This document shows positions 7,201-14,304 of a stretch of 15,617 bases of DNA, one piece after another (the first letter of the stretch is position 1; each line of letters begins with the position of its first letter). The DNA comes from TMED26 sp042088965 (GTDB lineage: Bacteria > Pseudomonadota > Alphaproteobacteria > Thalassobaculales > Thalassobaculaceae). The position numbers were made by a program, and so were the translations under genes. The notes beneath the pieces were generated by a model. That model was not told where the DNA came from. It made no database searches and saw only the letters and a program-made list of their open reading frames with translations. Location of the stretch: the NCBI GenBank assembly GCA_042088965.1, contig JBELLC010000071.1, forward strand, positions 1 through 15,617, read 5' to 3'.

Positions 7201-9042
7201 ATGCAAGTCGACCATGATCACAAATTAAAAAATTTACTCAAAGAGAAATTTGGCTATTCAGATTTTAGGGAAGGGCAGCGCGAAATTATTGACGCGATCC
7301 TGGCCAAAAAAAATGTCTTAGCTGTTATGCCGACAGGTGCCGGAAAGTCTCTTTGCTATCAGCTACCCGCCATACATGTGACTCAAAAAACCGTTATCAT
7401 CTCGCCCTTGGTGGCGCTGATGGATGATCAGGTCGCGGGGCTTGCAGGGCGCGGCGTGCCGGTGAGCAAAATCCACTCGGGTCAGAGCCGTGACGCCAAT
7501 GTCGTTCAATGGCGGCGGTTTGCAGGTGACCAGACCAATATTCTTTACCTGAGCCCAGAGCGGCTGATGCAGCCCCGCATGATCGAAACTTTACAGCGTT
7601 TTTCAATTGCGTCTTTTGTGGTTGATGAAGCCCATTGTATCTCAAAATGGGGGGCTGGCTTCCGGCCGGATTATGAGGAATTGTCAAAGCTACAGGGGCT
7701 TTTTCCAGACGCCGTGATTTCAGCATTCACAGCAACCGCCGACAGCGCGACCCGGGCAGACATTGTCGGCAAACTGACCGGCGGTAATTGTACCGTATTT
7801 GTCAAAGGCTTTGACCGTCCAAATCTTTCCTTGAGGGTCTTACCAAAGCAAGATCATAAGAAAAACCTGCTGGCATTTTTAGACGAGCGTCGCCAACAGA
7901 GCGGCATTGTTTACTGCCTGTCTCGGAATGAAACGGATAAAACAGCAATATTTCTCGCGGAAAATGGATTTAAGGCGATTGCCTATCATGCTGGCAAATC
8001 GCCTGATTATCGACGTGATGCCCAAGATCGATTTATGACCGAAGAGGCGGTTATCATGGTGGCGACAATCGCTTTTGGCATGGGCATAGATAAACCGGAT
8101 ATCCGCTTTGTCGTGCATGCCAGCATGCCCAGCAGCATGGAAGCCTTTTATCAAGAAATCGGTCGCGCGGGCAGAGATGGTGCTGCCGCTGAAACGCTCA
8201 TGTTCTATGGCCTTCAGGACCTTGTTAAAAGACAGCAAATGATCTTCAACGGCGAGGGGAGCGAGGCGCATAAACGGCGAGAATACAAGCGCTTAGATGC
8301 CCTTATCGGCTATTGTGAAACAATCGCTTGTCGACGTATCGCATTGCTCAGTTATTTCGATGAGACGGCGGTAAAGTGCGGGAATTGTGATAACTGCTTG
8401 TTCCCGCCAGAGGTGGAGGATTGCTCGGATGTGGCAAAATTCATCATCACGGCAATAATGGAAACGGGACAGTATTTTGGGGTGACTCATATTATCGACG
8501 TGGTGCGCGGTGATAAAACGGCGAAAGTGAAAGCCCGTGCGCATGATATGCTTGGCGTCTTTGGTGCCGGTGCGCAGCATTCAAAACAGGTTTTACAGGC
8601 GATTATCCGTCAATTGATTGCCACGGCTGCACTGAACGTGAATCTGGAAAAATATGGTGCATTAGAAGTCGCGGAGAGCGGCAACAACATCTTTCTTGGG
8701 CGCGAAAAATTTATGGCGAAGACGGTCTCCGACGCTCTCTTGACAGCGTCGAAACAAACGCGCACAGCCAAAGCCTCTGCCATGGCGGTAGCGGCCATGC
8801 CTCAGCGCAACCCGGACCTGCTGGCAGCCTTAAAACAGCTCCGTCTGCAACTCGCAAAAGAACGCTCCGTGCCAGCGTATGTTATTTTTGCTGACAAAAC
8901 ATTGTTTCAGATGGCCAATGATACACCGATAACGGAAGATGAATTTCTGGCAATTAATGGCGTTGGCCGCGCAAAACTCGCAGAATTCTATCACCCCTTC
9001 CACGACCTGATTTCAGAATTTAACGCTTCAGCTGATGGTTGA
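7201..9042 (+). CDS. recQ: ATP-dependent DNA helicase RecQ
   Basis: A 613-residue 3'-5' superfamily 2 helicase of the same length as E. coli RecQ (about 609), acting in recombination and stalled-fork repair. Numbering from ATG 7201: Walker A MPTGAGKS (43-50), DEAH box (142-145), SAFTATA motif III (174-180), YHAGKS (262-267), motif V ATIAFGMGIDKP and motif VI QEIGRAGRDG (318-327). The zinc module has C377, C393, C396 and C399 (CGNCDNC). A winged-helix RQC domain (about 410-510) and an HRDC domain (about 538-605) follow. The frame is open from GTG 7147, but those extra 18 residues do not look RecQ-like; the usual family start is near ATG 7201. The loop after DEAH reads KWGAGFRPDY instead of QWGHDFRPEY, a change in the DNA-sensing aromatic loop. 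No operon partner; a terminator precedes it. Confidence 0.96.
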   Translation: MQVDHDHKLKNLLKEKFGYSDFREGQREIIDAILAKKNVLAVMPTGAGKSLCYQLPAIHVTQKTVIISPLVALMDDQVAGLAGRGVPVSKIHSGQSRDANVVQWRRFAGDQTNILYLSPERLMQPRMIETLQRFSIASFVVDEAHCISKWGAGFRPDYEELSKLQGLFPDAVISAFTATADSATRADIVGKLTGGNCTVFVKGFDRPNLSLRVLPKQDHKKNLLAFLDERRQQSGIVYCLSRNETDKTAIFLAENGFKAIAYHAGKSPDYRRDAQDRFMTEEAVIMVATIAFGMGIDKPDIRFVVHASMPSSMEAFYQEIGRAGRDGAAAETLMFYGLQDLVKRQQMIFNGEGSEAHKRREYKRLDALIGYCETIACRRIALLSYFDETAVKCGNCDNCLFPPEVEDCSDVAKFIITAIMETGQYFGVTHIIDVVRGDKTAKVKARAHDMLGVFGAGAQHSKQVLQAIIRQLIATAALNVNLEKYGALEVAESGNNIFLGREKFMAKTVSDALLTASKQTRTAKASAMAVAAMPQRNPDLLAALKQLRLQLAKERSVPAYVIFADKTLFQMANDTPITEDEFLAINGVGRAKLAEFYHPFHDLISEFNASADG

Positions 9043-9058
9043 GTGGTCAGTGTTGCTG

Positions 9059-9081
9059 GCCCAACAGGCGCGCGATTGGGC
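9059..9081. terminator. Weak inverted repeat between convergent genes
   Basis: GCCCAA (9059-9064) and TTGGGC (9076-9081) form a six-base stem with an 11-base loop between the ends of recQ and the minus-strand DUF2306-type gene. There is no T-run on either side, so it is at best a weak bidirectional hairpin. Confidence 0.22.
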
Positions 9082-9089
9082 ACAGGCGT

Positions 9090-9482
9090 TTAGCCGAAAA
9101 AAACGGCATGCATGACCCGGCCCGGCAATAGCGTAAACAGGCCCGCCAAAATCAATGCAAAGCCATAAAGCGCAGCCATGACTTGCCCATGGCGTTTAAT
9201 CTTGCCTTGGCGCGCGAGATTAATGCCGAAGGCGGTCAGGATAATCGTTAAGATGCTTAATAAATGAATTGGGCTGTAGAGGCCCCAAAATTGAATCTGG
9301 TGAATAAAAAACGACGAAAATGCGACGACTAAAATGATGAAAACCCAGGCCTTGCCAATAAAGACATGGATGGTCCCACCCTTTTTCATCACAAGTTGTA
9401 TCCCACCAAGCATGATGGCGATCATCGCCGCAATAGCGTGCAGCGGGATCGGGTCAGGTTCTTTGAAAAGAATATCCATCAT
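9090..9482 (-). CDS. DUF2306-type small integral membrane protein
   Basis: A roughly 130-residue membrane protein with four hydrophobic helices. Conserved-looking features include PIPLHAIAAMIAIMLGGIQL (helix 1), a KGGTIHVFIGKAW loop with His and Trp leading into helix 2, FFIHQIQFWG, SPIHLLSI (helix 3), and a final helix ending LLPGR. The repeated histidines at membrane edges are typical of the DUF2306 group, whose function is not known; heme or quinone contact has been speculated because of those histidines. I prefer the tandem ATG at 9482/9479, since the family normally begins shortly before the first helix. The frame stays open to a GTG at 9566, which would add 28 polar residues. It lies about 240 bases downstream of the glycosyltransferase fusion on the same strand and may be a separate transcript. 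Confidence 0.75.
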   Translation of the reverse strand: MMDILFKEPDPIPLHAIAAMIAIMLGGIQLVMKKGGTIHVFIGKAWVFIILVVAFSSFFIHQIQFWGLYSPIHLLSILTIILTAFGINLARQGKIKRHGQVMAALYGFALILAGLFTLLPGRVMHAVFFG

Positions 9483-9725
9483 GTAAGCGCTACCAGAAAT
9501 TTCACTGGCCGCAGTTTTAGCACTATCAGCATATCTGGACAGCATCGTTGTTTGACGTCCGCTCACCGTTGCGGGCGTTCAATGGATCCAGAAAGTGACA
9601 AACCTTGGCGCAATTGGTTTTGTGCCGGTGAGTCGCATCACCCAAGATATGTACCATTGATGTATGGATTGAAAACGCTGTTGGCGGGCCCTGCTGGGGT
9701 TTTTAAATGCCGTGCCATGGTATGA

Positions 9726-11123
9726 CTAAAGAAAATATTTCATGCCGACAAAGGCGAAGATCCCCGCACATAGGGCGATGGTTAACATGACAGCTGCACT
9801 GCCATAATCTTTGGCACGTCTCGAGAGACCATGCTTTGAAAATGATATCCGGTCGATTGCCGCCTCGACGCTTGAATTGAGTAACTCAACAATCAGCACC
9901 AGAATAACAGAGCCAACCATGAGTATTGTTTCGACATCTGTCGCAGGCATCCAGACGGCCAAGGGAATCATGAGACAGGCGAGCAATAGCTCCTGTCGAA
10001 AAGCGCTTTCCTCGCGGATCGCAAACATCAGACCCGACCAAGAATTCCGTGCCGCCATAACGGCGCGTGTTACCCCTTGATTGTCCTTATAGGGGTTATC
10101 TGAAACATTATATTCCGCCTTATCCTGACGGGCCGCCACAAGATGGCCTGCAAAGATTGTTGAAGCATTTTGCCACGAAAACGTTTCCGCGTGTTGCCGG
10201 GGTTTTGTGCGCGGAATTGTTAAGGCGCGTTGACACGCACGGCCAAGGTCTTCATCCAAAACACCGGCCTCAGAATCGCCAATAACATCGATCGGACCTG
10301 TCACCGGATAGGCTGCAACGGGCAGCCCGCATGCCATTGCTTCCAACAATACCAACCCAAAGGTATCTGTGCGACTTGGAAATACAAAAACATCTGCCTT
10401 GTTATATAAATCCGGAAGTTCTGCCATTTTCTTGGGGCCAAAAAAGCGCACATGGGGATATTGCGCTTGTAATTGCTTGAACGCTGGGCCGCCGCCGACA
10501 ACCCATTTCTCTCCGTCGAGATCAAGGTTCAGAAAGGCTTCAAGGTTTTTCTCAACAGCCACGCGCCCGACATTGATATAAATTGGAATGGCGCTTTCTT
10601 TTGAGGGGAGTGTTTTGGGCGAAAAGAGCTCTAAATCCACGCCACGCGGCCATAATACCGGGTGGCCAATGTGCCAATTTTCCAAATCTGCCACCACCGA
10701 GGCCGTTGGGGCCATTACGGCTGACGCCGGAGCGTGAAACCAGCGCAGAAATATATAGGTCCAGGCAAGTGGCACCCGCAGCCGCGAATAAACATATTCA
10801 GGAAAGCGGGTGTGATAGGCGGTTGTGAAGGCTAAATTACTGCGCAGGGCAAAGGCCCGCGCCGCCAAACCCAAGGGCCCTTCAGTTGCAATATGCAGGT
10901 GGTCAGGGCCAAAAGCTCGTATCGCCTTGCTGACGCTGCTGCCTGGAAAAAGCGCGAGGCGAATTTCTGGATAGGTGGGGCACGGGATCGTCTTGAAGCC
11001 GTTGGGGGTGATTAATTCGACCTCGTGGCCCATCGCCCGAAGCCCATCCCTGGTTTTTGAAAGTGTTCTGACAACGCCATTGACTTGTGGATGCCAGGCA
11101 TCCGTGACAATCAGGATCTTCAA
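9726..11123 (-). CDS. GT4 glycosyltransferase fused to a DgkA-type diacylglycerol kinase
   Basis: A 465-residue fusion. Residues 1-335 are a GT-B family 4 transferase: PQVNGVVRT near the start (acceptor-side glycine loop), GRVAVEKN (183-193, with K192) and SRTDTFGLVLLEAMACGLPV (250-269), where D253 stands for the first Glu of the EX7E motif and E261 for the second. The closest role by context is Agt, which glycosylates diacylglycerol. Residues 349-465 are a complete prokaryotic diacylglycerol kinase: AARNSWSGL, AFRQE (E378), VELLNSSVEAAID (E413, N416, E420, D424) and RAKDYGSAAV (K438, D439), with three membrane helices. The joint is continuous, with no start signal between the parts. The start is TTG 11123, overlapping the PlcP stop (TTGA), with GGGGAAGG just upstream, so the two are coupled. 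The kinase makes phosphatidic acid. Substrate use in this protein is inferred. Confidence 0.9.
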   Translation of the reverse strand: MKILIVTDAWHPQVNGVVRTLSKTRDGLRAMGHEVELITPNGFKTIPCPTYPEIRLALFPGSSVSKAIRAFGPDHLHIATEGPLGLAARAFALRSNLAFTTAYHTRFPEYVYSRLRVPLAWTYIFLRWFHAPASAVMAPTASVVADLENWHIGHPVLWPRGVDLELFSPKTLPSKESAIPIYINVGRVAVEKNLEAFLNLDLDGEKWVVGGGPAFKQLQAQYPHVRFFGPKKMAELPDLYNKADVFVFPSRTDTFGLVLLEAMACGLPVAAYPVTGPIDVIGDSEAGVLDEDLGRACQRALTIPRTKPRQHAETFSWQNASTIFAGHLVAARQDKAEYNVSDNPYKDNQGVTRAVMAARNSWSGLMFAIREESAFRQELLLACLMIPLAVWMPATDVETILMVGSVILVLIVELLNSSVEAAIDRISFSKHGLSRRAKDYGSAAVMLTIALCAGIFAFVGMKYFL

Positions 11124-11962
11124 GACGCCTTCCCCAAGCCTAACGGCGCGTTTGGAATCTCGGTTCCAATTGACTGCGGGCGCAACTCATTGGCGCTGGT
11201 ATGTGACAGGTAAGCACTCCAATCCAGTATTTCCAGTTGCCCATCGGTGTGCTCCACAAGGGCCGAGATTGATTCAACCCAATCACCATCATTGAGGTAA
11301 AGAATACCGTCAATCGTGCGGATTTCCGGTTTGTGGATGTGGCCGCAAACGACGCCGTCGCAATTTCGTCGCCGTGCCTCTGTGACCATGGCGACTTCAA
11401 AGGCTGAGATAAAGGAGACGGCGGATTTAACCTTCAGCTTGAGGTATTGCGATAGTGACCAATAGGGCCGGTTAAAGGCTTGTCTGATTTTGTTAAAAAA
11501 TCGGTTGGCAACAAGCAGGCTGCTATAGGCACTGTCGCCGATGTAGGCAAGCCAGCGGGCATGTTGCAGAACGTTATCAAACAAGTCCCCATGCACGACC
11601 CATAGCTTGCGGCCATCGGTGGTTTCATGAATATCGTCGAGCTTTATTTCAATCTCGCCAAAATTATAGCCGACATAGCTGCGCGCAATTTCATCGTGAT
11701 TACCGGGAATATAGATGACTTTGGTGCCTTGACGGGCCTTGCGGAGCACTTTTTGAACCACATCATTATGCTCTTGCGGCCAATAGAAGCGCTTTTTCAT
11801 CTGCCAGCCATCAACAATATCACCGACCAGATAAAGCTTGTCGCATGAGGTATGTTTCAGGAAATGCAAAAGCGCCTTGGTCTGCGCGCCAGGCGTGCCC
11901 AGATGTGTGTCGGATATCCACACTGTACGGAACTGAAAAAGCGTGTCTTTGGCGCGAGACAA
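11120..11962 (-). CDS. plcP: PlcP-type metallophosphoesterase (phospholipase C-like, phospholipid turnover)
   Basis: A 280-residue calcineurin-like phosphoesterase of the COG2908 group (often labelled UDP-2,3-diacylglucosamine hydrolase). Metal motifs, numbered from TTG 11962: SDTHLG (D18, H20), GDIVD (D48), GNHD (N88, H89), VHGD (H124) and CGHIH (H208, H210). Longer motifs such as LYLVGDIVDGW, YWPQEHNDVVQKVLRKAR and DGVVCGHIHKPEIR match Sinorhizobium and marine PlcP, which cleaves phosphatidylethanolamine or phosphatidylglycerol to diacylglycerol under phosphate starvation, rather than true LpxH. The downstream glycosyltransferase (four-base overlap) reproduces the known plcP-agt pairing. 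GGAG lies seven bases before TTG 11962; a TTG at 11977 (five more residues) has no ribosome binding site. A Pho-box-like site lies upstream. The PlcP assignment over LpxH rests on context and motifs. Confidence 0.85.
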   Translation of the reverse strand: MSRAKDTLFQFRTVWISDTHLGTPGAQTKALLHFLKHTSCDKLYLVGDIVDGWQMKKRFYWPQEHNDVVQKVLRKARQGTKVIYIPGNHDEIARSYVGYNFGEIEIKLDDIHETTDGRKLWVVHGDLFDNVLQHARWLAYIGDSAYSSLLVANRFFNKIRQAFNRPYWSLSQYLKLKVKSAVSFISAFEVAMVTEARRRNCDGVVCGHIHKPEIRTIDGILYLNDGDWVESISALVEHTDGQLEILDWSAYLSHTSANELRPQSIGTEIPNAPLGLGKAS

Positions 11963-12018
11963 TTTGGTGCTCCACAACTTGCGACATTGCCACGCTATTG
12001 TGCGAATATTAAAAAAAT

Positions 12019-12036
12019 ATGTCTGCCATATGACGT
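12019..12036 (-). promoter_or_regulatory. Candidate Pho box upstream of plcP
   Basis: On the minus strand two 7-base half-sites, ACGTCAT and CAGACAT, lie 11 bases apart. Each matches 5 of 7 positions of the PhoB half-site CTGTCAT with the canonical 4-base spacer. A TAATAT that could act as a -10 starts seven bases further downstream, about 55-60 bases before the plcP start. The match is imperfect, and support comes mainly from the known PhoB control of plcP-agt. Confidence 0.33.
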
Positions 12037-12125
12037 TTTTACTTATCCTGTCAGCCGTAGATATGCGCCAGCAAGTGATGCTGTTGAGCGCTATTGTTGT
12101 GTTTCAACATGTGTTTTTGACCACG

Positions 12126-12226
12126 AGCGATAGCTTGATAGCCAGGATGATCTGTATCTAACACGTTATTAAATTTAATTTTTTGGGATAGGAACGTTTA
12201 TTTCTGCCAAAAAATAAGCTATCGCT
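12126..12226. repeat. Nested inverted repeats with GATAGC boxes
   Basis: AGCGATAGCTT (12126-12136) and AAGCTATCGCT (12216-12226) are perfect 11-base inverted copies. Inside them, ATTTTTTGG (12178-12186) and CCAAAAAAT (12207-12215) form a second perfect 9-base pair whose right arm abuts the outer right arm. GATAGC is repeated at 12129 and 12137, inverted at 12218, and occurs again at 12251. The block lies between divergent plcP and the ABC importer and may be an operator array or an RNA hairpin. Confidence 0.5.
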
Positions 12227-12332
12227 ATGGGTGTAAATCCACCGGCAAACGATAGCAGCAACGCCGCAAAGGTGAGCTGTACCGTGTGTCATGGACGATG
12301 ATTTGATCAACAGCCAATGGGGTGGCATTGCA

Positions 12333-12348
12333 TGTGATAGACGTCACG
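12333..12348. promoter_or_regulatory. CRP/FNR-family-like operator
   Basis: TGTGA-TAGACG-TCACG matches nine of the ten specified positions of the CRP consensus TGTGA-N6-TCACA. It is centred about 125 bases upstream of the ABC binding-protein start. Alphaproteobacterial CRP/FNR homologues often use related sites, but a single site is weak evidence. Confidence 0.3.
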
Positions 12349-12415
12349 ACGATCCACTCAGAGGCAGAAGCGCTTACCTTGCTCTCGGCGGGTGCTGAAG
12401 CAGAACCGCGATAAG

Positions 12416-12442
12416 AACGACAATAACGACAGTAACGATAAA
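12416..12442 (+). repeat. Three 9-base tandem units before the ABC operon
   Basis: AACGACAAT, AACGACAGT and AACGATAAA follow each other directly, ending 13 bases before the GGAGG ribosome binding site (12456-12460). They may be an unstructured leader or translation enhancer; no function is evident. Confidence 0.4.
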
Positions 12443-12465
12443 AATGAACAAATACGGAGGAAATG

Positions 12466-13479
12466 ATGACGCTTTTGAATCGCCGTAAGGCTTTGGTCAT
12501 GATGGGGGGGGCTGTGGCAGCTTCGGGGCTGGCAGCGCCAGCAATTGCCGCAAACAAGAAAATCAAAGTGGGCGCCTTGCGTTTCACATCCCACTCCGGG
12601 AACTTCGTTGGCTTTGAGCGCGGCTATTTTGCGAAAGCAGGGCTTGATGTGGAATTTGAGTTTTTCCAAGCCGCGCAGCCGATGGCGGTCGCGATTGCCT
12701 CCGGTGATGTGGATTATGCTGTCACCGCTGTTTCTGGTGGTCTGATCAACTTGGCGAATAAGGGTGCGATCAAAATTATAGGCGGCGCGTTGAGCGAAGA
12801 AGCCGGCATTGACGGTCAAAAGTACCTGATTTCTGACGCCGCTTATAAGGCGGGTATCAAAACCCTCAAAGACCTTGATGGTCGGAAATATGCTGTGACC
12901 CAGAGCGGCTCATCCTTTCATTACATGGGCTCAAAAATGGCGTCCGCTGAAGGCATTGAGCTGCGTTTTACACCGTTACAAAAAGTTGGTGCGATTATTG
13001 GCGCAATGAAATCAGGGCAGGTCGATGGCTGGTCGATTGTGCCACATATCGCCAAGCCGCTGGCGAAAGCGGGGGCGTGGCATATCGTTGCCAATGTCTC
13101 TGATTACATCCCAAACTATCAGGTCACAACTGTCTTTACTTCTGCCAAGAACGCTGCCGGTGAACGCGGCATGACGCAACGTTTCCTTGATGGCTTTTCC
13201 AAAGGTGTCGACGACTATACTGCGGCGATGATCGACAAGACCGCTGATCAAGATGCGATGGTCGATCTCATCCATAAATATGTCTACACCAGCCGCCCGC
13301 GCGCAAAGGCGGCACCCTCGATCATCAATGGCAGCATGCGCATTAATAAAGGTGCGGCGTTGAACATGGCCTCAATCAAAGACCAATTGGCCTGGTTCCA
13401 GTCAGAAGGTCTGGTCAATGCCAGCATCAGTCTTGATCAACTTGTCGATCCATCCTACGTGGATATCATCGACGGATAA
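12466..13479 (+). CDS. ABC transporter substrate-binding protein (NMT1/SsuA-like)
   Basis: A 337-residue periplasmic solute-binding protein. The N-terminus has a twin-arginine-like signal, LLNRRKALVMMGG, followed by an alanine-rich hydrophobic stretch and cleavage near APAIA (about residue 28). KIKVGALRF is the first strand of the mature domain, GYFAKAGLDVEFE and VAIASGDVDYAVTA are hallmarks of the NMT1/THI5-like, SsuA/TauA superfamily, and the hinge and second lobe run from about 125 to 240. Such proteins deliver sulfonates, taurine, nitrate, thiamine precursors or pyrimidines; nothing here fixes the ligand. Two ATGs (12463, 12466) follow GGAGG at 12456-12460; the second has the better five-base spacing. 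It leads a three-gene importer operon, reading away from plcP. Confidence 0.9.
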   Translation: MTLLNRRKALVMMGGAVAASGLAAPAIAANKKIKVGALRFTSHSGNFVGFERGYFAKAGLDVEFEFFQAAQPMAVAIASGDVDYAVTAVSGGLINLANKGAIKIIGGALSEEAGIDGQKYLISDAAYKAGIKTLKDLDGRKYAVTQSGSSFHYMGSKMASAEGIELRFTPLQKVGAIIGAMKSGQVDGWSIVPHIAKPLAKAGAWHIVANVSDYIPNYQVTTVFTSAKNAAGERGMTQRFLDGFSKGVDDYTAAMIDKTADQDAMVDLIHKYVYTSRPRAKAAPSIINGSMRINKGAALNMASIKDQLAWFQSEGLVNASISLDQLVDPSYVDIIDG

Positions 13480-13536
13480 GCTGCAAACGCTGGGGCTGGT
13501 GCAACGCCAGCCTTAGCCGTTTTGAAAAGGCCCCTT

Positions 13537-14304
13537 ATGCATATTCGCTTGGATGGTATCGGCCATTCCTATGGCAAGGTTGAGGTCATGCGCGATATCT
13601 CTTTGGAGATCGCCAGCGGCCAAATCGTCTGTATTGTCGGCCCGTCAGGCTGCGGGAAATCGACCCTTTTACGGTTTATCGGTGGCTTGGAGAGACCGCA
13701 GCAGGGCGCGGTTTTGCAACTTGGTCATCCAGCGAAAGACTGTCTAAATCCGCTGACCTATATTTTTCAGGATTTCGCGCTGCTGCCGTGGCGCAGTGTC
13801 TTTGGCAATATCTCGCTGGTACTGGAAGATCACGGCATGAAAGCGCATGCCGCCAAAGCAATTATTGACGATGTTTTGGCGCGCACCAAATTGACTGATT
13901 TTGCCGAGGCCCTGCCAAAGCAGCTTTCGGGTGGGATGAAGCAGCGGGTGGCGATCGCCCGCGCACTTGCCGTCAAGCCTGAGGTGATGCTGATGGATGA
14001 GCCATTATCCGCTCTTGATAGCCAGACCCGTGAGCTGCTGATGGATGATTTGGTGGAGTTGTGGACGCGAAAGCCATTTACCGCTGTTTATGTGACCCAT
14101 AATTTGGCCGAGGCGGTCCGGCTAGGCCACCGGGTTGTGGTTCTGTCTCGGCGACCGGGGATAATTCGTGAGATTGTGGATATCGACAGACCTCTGGCAG
14201 AGCGTGAATTTGGTGATGCAGAGCTCGATCGGGCGCAAAAGCACCTATGGCAATTAATGCGCACCGAAGCGCGGGCAGCCGACGCGGAGTTGCTGCATGG
14301 CTGA
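13537..14304 (+). CDS. ABC transporter ATP-binding protein (SsuB/TauB-like)
   Basis: A 255-residue nucleotide-binding subunit. Walker A GPSGCGKST (35-43), Q-loop Q78 in YIFQDFALLPW, signature LSGGMKQR (130-137), Walker B VMLMDEP (150-156), D-loop SALD and H-loop H188 in YVTHN are all intact, so it should hydrolyse ATP. FQDFALLPW is characteristic of the nitrate/sulfonate/taurine importer group. ATG 13537 is preceded by AAAAGG (13525-13530) at six bases; the frame extends back to a TTG at 13522, but that codon lies upstream of this binding site. It sits 57 bases after the binding-protein stop and overlaps the permease start by eight bases, showing coupled synthesis of the inner-membrane complex. 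It would act at the cytoplasmic face. Confidence 0.94.
   Translation: MHIRLDGIGHSYGKVEVMRDISLEIASGQIVCIVGPSGCGKSTLLRFIGGLERPQQGAVLQLGHPAKDCLNPLTYIFQDFALLPWRSVFGNISLVLEDHGMKAHAAKAIIDDVLARTKLTDFAEALPKQLSGGMKQRVAIARALAVKPEVMLMDEPLSALDSQTRELLMDDLVELWTRKPFTAVYVTHNLAEAVRLGHRVVVLSRRPGIIREIVDIDRPLAEREFGDAELDRAQKHLWQLMRTEARAADAELLHG

Noticed and set aside
9366..9725. Plus-strand 119-codon reading frame across the DUF2306-type gene
   Set aside because: Its first half is antisense to a clear membrane-protein gene and the rest has no recognisable motif.
9567..9725. Small minus-strand open frames (about 20-26 codons) between the fusion gene and the DUF2306-type gene
   Set aside because: Too short, no ribosome binding sites, no recognised similarity.
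11120..11962. Assignment of the phosphoesterase as lipid A enzyme LpxH
   Set aside because: The coupled diacylglycerol-using partner and the longer conserved motifs fit PlcP better, although LpxH-like annotation is common for this group.
12241..12465. TPP riboswitch in the leader of the NMT1/THI5-like transporter
   Set aside because: The conserved CUGAGA and the second THI-box segment are not present; GGGTGCTGAAG is only a superficial resemblance.
12225..12819. Overlapping minus-strand reading frames of 120 and 153 codons
   Set aside because: They are antisense shadows of the binding-protein gene and its leader, with no motif of their own.
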